From Gymnogyps californianus (taxonomy: Eukaryota; Chordata; Aves; Accipitriformes; Cathartidae): a DNA stretch of 64,000 nt. Location of the stretch: positions 5,849,792 to 5,913,791 of the forward strand of contig NC_059487.1 of NCBI RefSeq assembly GCF_018139145.2, written 5' to 3'. Below the pieces are notes generated by a model. It saw only the letters and a list, made by a program, of their open reading frames with translations. It was not told the DNA's origin and made no database searches. A program made the position numbers and the translations under genes. Positions 45,801 through 57,800 of this stretch are shown piece by piece (the stretch's first letter is position 1; each line of letters starts with the position of its first letter).

Positions 45801-48800
45801 GCATCCGTCCTTGTGTGTCACAGCTGATGCCCCTTTGGGCATGGCCGCTCAGTGCACGTGGTGTCCCGGTCCCAGGGTGAGACCCCTGTGTCCCAGACCT
45901 CCTGAACACGTTTCCCCTCTTTCCCCTGCCGAGCCAGGATCTCCGCCAAGGATCTGAAGAACATGCTGTCTCAGGTCAACTACCGGGTCCCCAACATGAG
46001 GTTCCTGCGGGAGAGACTCACGGTGAGTGTGTGACCCCTCCATTCTCCTTGTTCACACTGGGTACCCTCAGCAGCCTGTTGCATGCCTTTGAGCAAAACC
46101 TGATGGTGGTTAAACTCCCACGGCACGTTTGCATATTGCAGAGGCTCCCAGCCTTTCCCGGGAGGGCCCCCACCCACGGTGGTGACTGAAGAGGTGCCAG
46201 CTCCCACTGGGTGCCGCACCCTGGCCCGTTTGTGGCCAGCGCCCTCTCTTCGCCCCACCCTGCCTCCCCCGCTCCCCGCATTGCTCCTGGCTCTGGTCGT
46301 GGGCTTTGCCCTGATGGGGTAGAGCGCAGGAGGACAGGCAGCGAGGCCAGCTGGTCCGCATCCCGGGTCCCGCATCCCGGGTCTTGCATCCCACTGCCAC
46401 CGGGTGACAGGCAGCCAGCTCTGCCAGCATCACTGCAGGCCCAGGAACGAAGGGTCATCTCGTGATGACCAGCCGTTTCCACCAGCGCTGAACTCTGAGG
46501 CCAAAGGGCAGCGTATCCAAAGGAGAGCACACGCTTCGGTCTTGCAGTTTCCAGACACTTCAGATGCTCCCTGCAAACAAAAATTAAAATGATCCTTTCG
46601 TAACCGTTCAAGTAAACGATAATGGTTTTTAATCAGCACTGTGATGCCTTTATGTGAGTGAGCTTGGGGAATCACGTAACTTGGTTTAGGATGTGCCTGG
46701 GCACTACGGGGTCCCAATGGCCCCAGCAGAGATGGGCAGAGGTAGGAGGGAAAGTCTGGCCAGGCTTTGGCCTTTTCCTCCTCCTTTTCCCCCGGGAATC
46801 CCGGGGGGAGGAGACACTCCTCGGGCTGTGCAGAGTTGCCTGTGGCCCCTGTAAAACCTCTGGGTTTTTTTTTTGCCACAGGACGTGGAGCAGAGGAATG
46901 GGGATATCACGTACGGGCAGTTTGCACAGCTCTACCGCAGCCTGATGTTCAGCGCCCAGAAAATGGTAAGAGCTGAATTCTCCAGGGCCGGGAAGGGGAG
47001 GGAAAGACCATATTTGTTACTGGGCATTCCCTCTTAATTGCCTTTTTAACCCTGCTGCACTCAGCTAATAGCTATTGTCTCCTACCTCTGGGCCAGGGAT
47101 GGCAGGGAGTAAAGAAGTTATTGCTTTAGGCTGGTTAGCACGGGGCTGCTTGGGCTGCTGGGGACGGGGGAGGCGGTGTGTGAGCAATGGCTGTAGGAAA
47201 GCAGAGCTGCACAGTGCTGGTTTGCTGTCCCCGTTACCTGCTTGATCAATTTGTGCTTTCACATACGTTGGTGAGATTAAGTGCAAACGTAATGCTTGTG
47301 CTTCTTCTTTTGCAGATGGATGTCCCGTTCCTAGAAAGGTGGATAATTCTCTGTATTTGCTGGGGAAAGGGCTGTTTTCTTTTGCTCCGTAACGTGCTTT
47401 GGTGCCTGCAGCAGTGTGTCGGGGAGGAGGAATGCTGCACACCTCTTGCTTGCCACCGCGCTGCTTACGTTTTTCACTCTGAATAAGCATCTTTGCTGTA
47501 GACACTTCAGCTCGGGTCAGTAAGGGCTCTCTTCCTCCCAGACATCCCACTGAGATCCAGCCTAGCTCAGCCGCCTCCAAAAACGGTCAGTTGGTTTATG
47601 TGAAATAATCAGACCTTGAGCCGTCTCCCAAAGGTTGTCCTCGTGGTTGGTGCTGGTTGGCCACAGTGCCAGGGACTGTGCAGGCTGTGCGCAGTGCATT
47701 CCCCTCTGGCTCCGCTGCAGGCAGGGCCTGCGGTGCCATTGCCAGCTGTGCCCTTCCCTGCCCTGTGCGCATCTCGGCCGTGATAGAAAGAGCTTGAGTT
47801 TAGACACGGAAGCTAAAGAGTGAAAGACTTGTTGACTTGTCCAGGTAATTCCCCATGGTTTCCTCTCTTTTTTTTCCTATAACCATAGAAAAGAGAGTTG
47901 GCAGGGACCTCAGCAGACCGTCTGGTTCATCCCTCTGCCCAGGCCAGCCAGCACTGCCCAGTCCGTTTCTGGGGTTTTTTTGGTGTCAGTCCCCAGCACG
48001 GCCCTTGGCTGTCCATTGCAGCTTGCTATGTTCGTGGACAAGTCTTTTGAGTTAATCGGCTACAAACAGTTCCCTCCTTCATTCCCTGCCCTGCCTCCTT
48101 GAGTCCACGGCCTCTGGATACCTTTAGCTCTGTCCTGTCTACAATCACCCCTTGACTGCCCTGCACCCATTTAGTTCTTTTCACTCTTGTACAAGCCAGC
48201 CCCTCTATTTTTTGTACAAATCAGTCCCTCTGATGACTTTTACTGCCCTTCACTGAAGTTTCATGTTGTCGTACCCTTGGCAGTGTGACTCCTGGACTGC
48301 TCCTGGAGCAGTCCCTGGCTCTGAGATGTGGACATATAAGCTTAGCTGCTGTGTGTTTGCCATCGTGTGCTCCTCAGCTCTCTCTGCACATCCCGCTCTG
48401 CTCTTGCAGCGCTGCTTGCTCGGGGCACGTGTTGCTTGCGCGCGCCGTCGTGGTTGCGGATGGAGCCTCACATGATGCCAGCAGCAGTTTGTCGTGCTGT
48501 GCTGCATGAGTGACTGAAGCTTCTCTCTCTCTGCTCTCAGGGGTGGAGAAAGGTCCGAGCACTTCAGGGTGTCACTGCTGGAGTTGCAGAAGTTCTTGCT
48601 GGAGTACCAGAGGGTGAGCTTGACACAGGCCCACGGGAGGGGCGAGGGGGCAGGCACCAGTATTGGCAGGGGTCCGGTACTCCAAGGGTGGCCTTGCTGT
48701 GGAGCTGGGATGATTTGGTCATGGGGTGCTCTGCCTGGCACGGCCACAACCTGAGCGCATCCTTCCTGGAGCAGGAGGTGATGCAGGGGGAGCGCTGGTG

Positions 48801-51800
48801 AGGGTAAATCTGGCCTCAGCCAGGCACACTGGTCAGAAAAGGGACAAAGAGCAGAAGATCTGAGAGGGGTGGAGGTCCCAGGAGGGAGGAACCAGTCAGA
48901 GGAGATTTACCTGGTCCGTGTGACCTTGGCTGGTTACTGGAGGTTTGCAGCAGCCGAAGCACCCTGGTCTATCCTGTCCACTTGGGAGGTCTCAGCAGCT
49001 CCTGAGGAGCAGCCGATTGATTCGATTGCTGACCTTTCCATTTAAAAGCGATCTTAGGTCGTTCAGCAAGCACAGCATGCGCGCTCAGACACGCACGTGG
49101 GCGCAAGCAGCGCGTTTGTGGACTGTGCAGACCCTTTATTTCAAGTCTTGCTGGGCTCCTGTCTCATTGCTAGTCTCCTTCTCCAGGAGGACAGGGGTGG
49201 CTCACGAAAGCACTGCCATGCCTCACACAAGAGCGTGGGGCCTCCTGCTTTGCACCGTCCTCCCAGTCTCCCACCACCGCCTCCCTGCCCATGGTCTGTA
49301 GCAAGCGGAGAGTTAACCAGTGAAGAGACGCAGCCATTTTGATGGCCTAATGAAAGACAGCCAGGGAGAGAGAGAAGCAAAAGGAAGCTGAGTTGGCTTC
49401 TGCTGCCGAAGGAGGAGGGATGGCAGATGTGTGCAAAGGAGCTATCAGAGAGAAAAATGCATGGCATTGTGAAAATGAAGACCACTTAGAAACAGGGCAG
49501 ATTTCTGCAGTTGCGTGCTATCCGGCATTTGTGCTGACAGTTGAATTCCTGGCAGAGATGGTCGTGCACTAAAAACTGCCTCCTTAATGGTTAAAGCTTC
49601 TAGTTGGATGAGCTGCATGTGGTTTTGAATAATACTTTCTGAAATGGTTTCTTTTTTATGTCTCTCTTGGGGTTTGCAGGAACTCTGGGCTGCAGATACC
49701 CTTCAGGTACAGGAATTCATGTTCAACTTTCTGAGAGACCCTTTGAGGGAGATTGACGAGCCTTATTTCTCTCTGGATGAAGTAAGACACCTTGAATGCT
49801 AGCATGTGTGGAGTGGGGTGGAGTAGGGTGTGACATCCCCAGTGCAATGTGTGCTGTGATGCGACAGCTCTGCTGTCTGTGTCTTCACGGCGGGGTGGCG
49901 GTGCTTAAAGGATCACAGCTCCTGTAAGCTGCATTGCTGTATGAGATGAACGTGGTGGGTCACCATGTTGCACAAGAGCTGGTTGGCGAAGGGAATGACT
50001 TTTGGGCTCTCTTCTTGTGCTGAATGTGTGCAGCTGGGAGTGCTCATCAGGCAGTTCATTTGGAGGAGGAAAGGGGCTGCATTTGGCTTAATGCCCCTTT
50101 GGGGCATGTAAGGATCTTTTCAAAGCAAGAAGAGCTGAAAACAAAAGAATAAAAACAACTGGAGATGACCATGTCACTGGCACTCTGGACTGACTCCCAC
50201 GCCAAGGTCCATTGACCCACACGGCCTTAGTGAGCTATTGCCTGCCATGTGAGCTGCAAAATAAAATGCAGAGCAATACATTTGTCTCCAGCTGGGTCAA
50301 AGGATTTCTACACAGATATCTGGCACAGCTCAGAGGATAGGTGGCAATGCCTAAGCTGTGCTTACTCGAGCACGCTGGATCAGGTGGCTTGTGTCCTGTC
50401 TTGGTTGCCTCTGGTCAGTCTATGCTGAGCTTAGAAAATAGCTGCCTGCTTGGTAGCTGCTGACACGGAGGGTGAGATGTGTGTGAAGCTAAACAACAGC
50501 ACCCGGCTCCTCCACACCGTTAACACGCTTCTGTTTCTTCCTGAGCAGTTTCTCACCTTCCTGTTTTCCAAAGAGAACAGCATCTGGAACTCGCAACTGG
50601 ACATGGTGTGTCTGGAGAACATGAACAACCCCCTCTCCCATTACTGGATCTCCTCCTCACACAACACGTAAGGACTAGGGGATGGCGCTCTCCACCCGTC
50701 CACTCCCAGCATCCACTCGCCCTGTGCCAGGGTGGGATTCTCCTGATTTTGCCCGGTCCCAGTGATGGGTCAAGTAGACTTTTCCAAACTGGGGTCAGTA
50801 CATCAGAGACCTTCCTCTTGGTGCCCCAGTCCTCCCTCCATCGTTTAACCATCAATGTTTTGCTCAGATGTTGTCAGCAACACACATCTGCACAGACTGT
50901 GCTTTCAGATCCCGGGCTGTCACTCTGGTGATTTCTTACCATTAGCAATGTCATCTTCCACAGCCTCTAAGGACAGATGTGATAAAAATCTGGCAGGCTG
51001 AAACTGGCCATTTTCCTTCTCTGCTGCTAGAAGAATCTTGCAGGAACTGCTTTCTTTGCAGGCAGGCTCTGTCTGTGCTCCCTGGTCATGGGATGCAGTG
51101 GCAGCACCTTAGCCCAAATTTAAAGGACCAAGAGCCTAAGCCAGCTGAGCAGGCTGGAGGGCAGGCAGCAAGCTCCTGTCTGCCTGCAAGAGCTGGTCTA
51201 ACCCTGCTCTCGGGCTGCTTCTGGCGGGTGCAGGGGGCTCTTTGTGGCACCAACGCTGATATCGCTCTTTGAGGCTTATCTCAAGAGCCAGCAGCAAGGC
51301 TGGACCTCAGAGTAGCGCTTGCAGCCCCTTGCAGTAGGGGCAGAGTTGAACCCCTCACCTGGGGAAGATGGCGGGTCGGGAGGAACGTCGCTCTCGCCAT
51401 TCCTTACATCGCAAAGGCAGGTCCACGATGTCCCAGCAGACATCCATGCCCGCAGTGAGCATGTTGCTTTGCTGATGTCTTCTCTCACGTGAAAGGTACT
51501 TGACGGGGGATCAGTTCTCGAGTGAGTCCTCGCTGGAGGCGTACGCCCGCTGCTTGCGCATGGGATGCCGCTGTATCGAACGTGAGTACCCAGAGCCAGC
51601 ACTTCTGTCTCTGTCGTTGCGATAGCTCGTGGTGGTCGGGGAAGGCTTTGCGCGGAAGGCAGGGCTGAAGGTTGACATGCCAGTGGCAGCCTTGTCACCA
51701 TGATGTGCTGAAAGGACTGAGGTTGTTTGCTTTGTGGGACTGGGTGGTACGTGCCTGAGCTTTTGGTCCCCCAGAAAGATCTGGACTTTCACCTCGCTCC

Positions 51801-54800
51801 CTTATTACCATCTAATGCGGTTCCCAGCAGCGCTTAGTTCAGTCCATCTCATGTCCGTGTCTTCCCTATATTCCAGCCTTTGGGCTAAGTTTCCCCCGTG
51901 GGTCTCTTTCAGTGGATTGCTGGGACGGTCCTGATGGCATGCCGGTCATCTACCATGGACACACCTTAACCACCAAGATTAAGTTCTCTGACGTCTTGGT
52001 CACTATCAAGGAGCATGCCTTTGTCACCTCCGAGTGAGTACAGCAGGGACCTGGACTTCAGCTAGCAGAGCTGCCAGGAAGGCAAAGAGAGGGTAGAGCC
52101 AAGGCTGTAGCAAAGTGAAGCCCACCTTGATCCAGAGATCCGGCATAAGACCACGCGCCTGGGATTCGGTGGGAAGAAAGCGTGTTGTTGTGTCTCCCAG
52201 CCAAAGGGAGATTTCTCTCAGAAAAAAGTTGTGGGAGGGAAGGCTTTGGGTAAACTCTAGTAGTTTGCCAGTCCTTCTCCACTCTATGCATTGCCAGCAG
52301 CAGTTGGGAGACCTTGCTGTAGGGTGGTTACATCGAATGCTCAAGACAGCACAGATTGCTGTTGATGCAAACTGCTCCCTGAGGGCACAGAGGCCAGGTT
52401 TTGCAGTGAAGCTCAGAAGGCGTTGGTTCCATCCAGACACCGCACTGGTACTGACTGCTCTTTTCCTCCTCCCAGTTTCCCTGTCATTCTGTCCATTGAG
52501 GACCACTGCAGCATTGCTCAGCAGAGGAACATGGCTCAGAATTTCAAGAAGGTCTTCGGGGACATGCTCTTGACCAAACCAGTAGATATTTCTGCTGACG
52601 GCCTTCCCTCTCCAAACCAGCTCAAGAGGAAGATTCTTATCAAGGTGAACTCCCTTCCCCAGCAAGACTCCTAAGTGGAGAGAATGGGGGCACATGGGGT
52701 GAGGGTGTGGGACCAAGGGGAGCTGCTTACCTCTGGAGGGGCTTGACAGTGCCTGGGGTGGAAGTGGAGACCTGATGCTAAAAACAAATGGAGACAAAGA
52801 GCTCTTTTGCTTCAGAGGAGCTGCTGGGAAATGAGTTCAGCAGCTGGGTGCTGCTTTTCGTTGGAGCTTGAGGGATGTTGGTATTTCTGCTGCAGAAGTC
52901 ACCTCTGGGACGAAAGGGTGGGACTTCAGTGCCATTTGCTGATCTCTGTGGCATGGGTCTTACCTTGGTCCTTTTAGTCCAGAGGAACCCAGTGCAGCAG
53001 ACCTGGAATTTTGGGGTTGTTCACCAGGAAATCCATGCTGCTTTTTGGGTGCCTGCTCGCCTCAAGCTGCCTGACCGCTCTCTCGTCCCACAGCACAAGA
53101 AGCTGGCAGAGGGCAGTGCTTACGAGGAGCTACCCACGTCTGTAATGTATTCAGAGAATGACATCAGCAATTCCATCAAGAATGGGATCCTCTACCTGGA
53201 AGACCCCATCAATCACGTATGTCTCTGCCACTGCCCCCCAGGCCCTGCTCTGTGGGTTCCGTAAATGACGTGGTAGCTCCGTAAGGCACTGTGTGGTGCT
53301 GGAAGGAAGGGCTGTGGTGCAAATGATCCCAGGGGCCGTTGGCCTATCGTGTTTCCCAGGAGTCTCTGAAGGCTGGGGGAGTTTTTATGCTGGCTCTCTC
53401 CTGTGCTTTTCCCTAGGCATCTCCTGTTGGCCCTTGTTAGAGGCAGAAGGCTGAGCTAGAGGGAGCTCTGGGCTGATGCACTGCAGCTGCTCTTGTGTAA
53501 TCCGTATAGCCTGTTAGCTGTTGCTGCAGTAAGTTCTAGTGATGGGCTGCATTTCTAGACCTGCCTGCCTCCTACCAAGTGCCTACACACTTAACATGCC
53601 TAAACAAGCATTCTGCTTTGTAAAGCGCCGAGCGTTCATTTTACTGTGTGTGTTTACTTACACACAGTCACTTCTTCAGCTGCTTTGCTTTCCTGAGGAT
53701 CTGTCAGGCAAAGTCATGTGCAAATGAAACAGGTTTTTGGAAAATAGGAAAGTGCAATGGTAAAGCTGCATAACCATCTCTGATATCCTCACCTCTGATA
53801 GCCCCTGTGCTGAAGCCATGCAGAGTGTTTTCTTTTTGCATTGATTTGCTCTTCATTTGGTCATCTCCTTTTGACACGTGCTGGGGTGTTTGCAGTGTTA
53901 TCTGCAGTCACTTTGTATGTAAGACCTATCACATGCTGGTTTTTTGCTACTGATAAATCCGTGCTTTGGATCTGAAGGATGTCTTGGAAGCTCCTGTGAC
54001 TCCACTGAAATCAGTGTTGCTGGTGACTATCCTTTGCAAAGCCGATCACCCCTCACTGCTTGTGCTGATCAGGAAGAGATGATCCCACGGATGGGTGGTG
54101 GGCCAGCTTGGTGCTTCCTCAGGGGGTCTCTTTGCCCAGAGTTTGTTTCCTTGCAGGAGTGGAACCCGCATTACTTTGTCCTGACCAGCAGCAAGATCTA
54201 TTACTCTGGGGAGACAACCAGTGACCAAGGAAACGAGGATGAGGAAGAGCAGAAGGAGGTGAGGGCTCCCTTGCGTGACGGTAAGTTGTTCCCCTAGAAA
54301 AAGGACTTGACTGCCCAAGGGGCTGAGCATCTCCACTGCCAGCTGACTTCAGGGGGAGATCCTGTGGTGGGAAGGGTGGGAGCTGCTTCAGAAACTCCCT
54401 GGTCCTGGTTGGAAGACCCCTGAGCAGAGCAGACTCCGGCACCACAAGCCTGCCCTCAGTAACCCAAGACGGTGGGTTTTTCCCCTGCCAGGTGAGCAAC
54501 AGCACCGAGCTTCACTCCACGGAGAAGTGGTTTCACGGCAAACTGGGAGCGGGACGCGACGGGCGGCACATCGCAGAGCGGCTGCTGACGGAGTACTGCA
54601 TCGAGACGGGGGCCCCCGACGGCTCCTTCCTTGTCAGAGAGAGCGAGACCTTTGTTGGAGACTACACCCTCTCCTTCTGGTGAGGGCCACAGGCCCCAGC
54701 CCGCTGCTCTGTGTTGCTCCTGGGGTAGTCTTCATCTTGACGCCATCTTCAGTGATGGGGTCCCATTCCCCAGTGGTCCGTGAGCAGGTTTCTCCCATTT

Positions 54801-57800
54801 TTCTGTGCCCCAGCATCACCTCAACTCACTGTCCCAGTGCAGAAGGGTCAAGTCCCTTGGGAGCCTTGCACAATGGGTCTCCTGTGGGGCAGGAATGCCA
54901 TGTCCAGGCTGGAGCTGTGCCTGAGGCAGATGCAAAATCTCCACAGACAACCCTCGTTTACCCCCTCCCTCTTCCGCAGGCGCAACGGGAAGGTGCAGCA
55001 CTGCCGGATCCACTCGCGGCAGGATGCCGGCAGCCCCAAGTTCTTCCTGACGGACAACCTGGTGTTCGACAGCCTCTACGACCTCATCACCCACTACCAG
55101 GAGGTGCCGCTGAGGTGCAACGAGTTTGAGATGAGGCTGACGGAGCCGGTGCCGCAGACCAATGCCCATGAGAGCAAAGAGTGAGTGCATGTTTGGGGAG
55201 GGTGGGCCATGTCCACTGGGCAGCTGGGACCCCGTGGGAAATCCTCCCAGGTCTCTCCACAGTCATCCCTTCCCTGCTGAGGCTCTCTGGTCCCCACTTG
55301 GTCCCCGTGGGGCTCTCTGTGTCACAGCAGCCATGCTGGCCAGCTTCGTTGTTCATGGAGCTGATTGTCATGGAAGCTCAGTGCAAAGCAAGGAGGTACT
55401 GGGCTTGGTTGGGATGCCCTTGCCCATGCCGCACGTCACCAAATGGCTTTGTTCCTGCCTGTCCCAGAAAGAAGACAGCCCTGTTGCAGTGTTATGTATA
55501 TGATGATCTCTGCTCCCTGTCCTCCTTTTGAGGATTCAAGCAGCCTTTTAGGGGCTGGGGGGAAACCGTGTGACATGGCAGAGGTGTGGGATGAGCTGGA
55601 TGTGTGGAGACCTGTGCACAGTGACATGTCTTTCCTGAAAGGTGGTACCACGCCAACCTCACCCGGGCCCAAGCCGAGCACATGCTGATGCGGGTGCCAC
55701 GCGATGGAGCCTTCCTGGTGCGCAAGAGGAGTGAGCCCAGCTCCTACGCCATCTCCTTCCGGTGCGTCCCTGGGAGAAGGGTGGTGGGCGCGGGAGGTGG
55801 AGCTGGGGTGCTGCGGTGTGTGAGAGAGACGGAGAGGGGCCGTGAGTCTGACGTGAGCCCTCACAGAGCTCTTCTCGCTCCTGGATGGCCCTGGATAAGT
55901 CCTATAGCCCCTTGAGAGCCTTTAGGACCCCGCTCCTCCTCCCATCTCCTGATGGGAGATGGCTGTGCTCAGCAGCCGGCCCGGGGGCACCTTTTGCTTG
56001 GGTGCCTTTCTTTTGGCAGAGACCCTCTCTTGCCAGGCACCAAGTGGCTTCTCTCTGTCTTTGCACCTGCCAGGGCGGAAGGGAAGATCAAACACTGCCG
56101 AGTGCAGCAGGAGGGCCAGACCGTGCTGCTCGGCAACTCCGAGTTCGAGAGCCTGGTGGACTTGATCAGCTACTATGAAAAGCACCCGCTGTACCGCAAG
56201 ATGAAGCTGAGGTACCCCATCAACGAGGAGACGCTGGAGAAGATAGGGACAGCGGTGAGTGTGGGCGGCCGTTGGAAGAGCTAAGCCAAAGGATGATGGA
56301 AAGGTCCATTTTGAGCTGGTGCCTTGAAGTGGTGTTGTGTGAGCCATCTCTGTGCTTCACAGTCCACACCTCTTGGGGCTTCGTGGCCTGTTGGAAACAC
56401 TTATTGGCTTGAGTGAGATTTATTGCTGCCCTTCTGACCCAGGTCAGCAGGGCTTGGGCATCTGTTTGCTGTGTGCAGCATCATCTTTGGTCTTGTGCCT
56501 TCCCTGCGGCATTCTCCCGACCTCTCCCAAGGTAGGGGACCTGTTCTCCTGCAGAGCCACAGTTGTCACCACTGGCCCTTTGCTTCAACAGGAGCCGGAC
56601 TATGGAGCCCTTTACGAGGGACGCCACCCCGGGTTCTACGTGGAAGCCAACCCCATGCCCACCTTCAAGGTACGCTCTCACTGCTTGGCTTGAAACAACC
56701 TGCAGGGCCCGAGGGTTTAGCAAGTGTCTCTTTATTTTCCAAGAGCTGTATTATTTTGCACACTCATTTCTAGACCGTGCAGGGAGACATGCTCTAGGCT
56801 GAGCCTGCAGGTTCCCAGGCTGGGCTGCCTCTTGTTCTGAACTCTCCAAACTAAACCCATCAGTGGCTCCAGCCCAAAGGAGAGTGCATGTGTGGGGCCA
56901 TACCCGACTTGTGACCTCTGGTTTGGCATAAATGGGGGCCTTGATTTGTTCTGCAAGGGTCACTAGGGTCTGGCAGCCTCTGGCAGCAGGGTTGGATGCT
57001 GCCCTCACACGACGTGCCTCACAGTCCCCCCAACAAACACGTCTGCGATGGGAGGTGACCTCTCATCCCGTGGGCTTGTTGTCCGTGTGACCATCTGCTG
57101 CCTGGCCTCACAGGACCCCTCCTCATTGCAGTGCGCAGTCAAAGCCCTGTTCGACTACAAGGCACAGCGGGAGGATGAGCTCACCTTCACCAAAAACGCC
57201 ATCATCCAGAATGTGGAGAAACAAGAAGGAGGCTGGTGAGTTCATCCTGAGCCTCCTTTTTCCCCTCGGGGACACAGTCAAACCTTGGTGTCACCATCTA
57301 TACAAGGGTGTGTCCCCTCCAGGGTTAGGTCTGTTTGGGGATTGCCCACAAGCTGCACAGCCCCAAAGCCTCACGCACCCCAAAAGCAGATGATGGAGGA
57401 GCTGCCTGTCGCCCATGACCCCCAGTCAGGATGCTCTGGGATCCCACGGTGGGTGCTGACGCTGCCCCTTCCCTCTCTTCCAGGTGGAGAGGAGATTATG
57501 GCGGCAAGAAGCAGCTGTGGTTCCCTTCCAACTACGTAGAGGAAATTACTGGTCCCAGCAGCCTGGAGCCGGAGCGGGAGGTGAGCTTGTGCCTGAGCGG
57601 AGCAAGGAGGGGTGGTGGGGAGGAGCGCGTGTGTGCAGCCCCCCGTGCTCGGCCGCACTGCCCGGTGCCGTGCCCAACGCCATCCTGCCTGTGCTTCATT
57701 CCCAGCAGCAGCTGGATGAGAACAGCCCCCTGGGAGACCTGCTCGGAGGTGTCCTGGACGTGCCTTCCTGCCAGATCGGTGAGTGCCAGGGAGGGATGGA

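Noticed and set aside
52024..52797. 257-codon minus-strand open frame over PLCG1 exon 13 and flanking introns
   Set aside because: It is antisense to a conserved coding exon and crosses intron sequence; no protein-like motif was seen.
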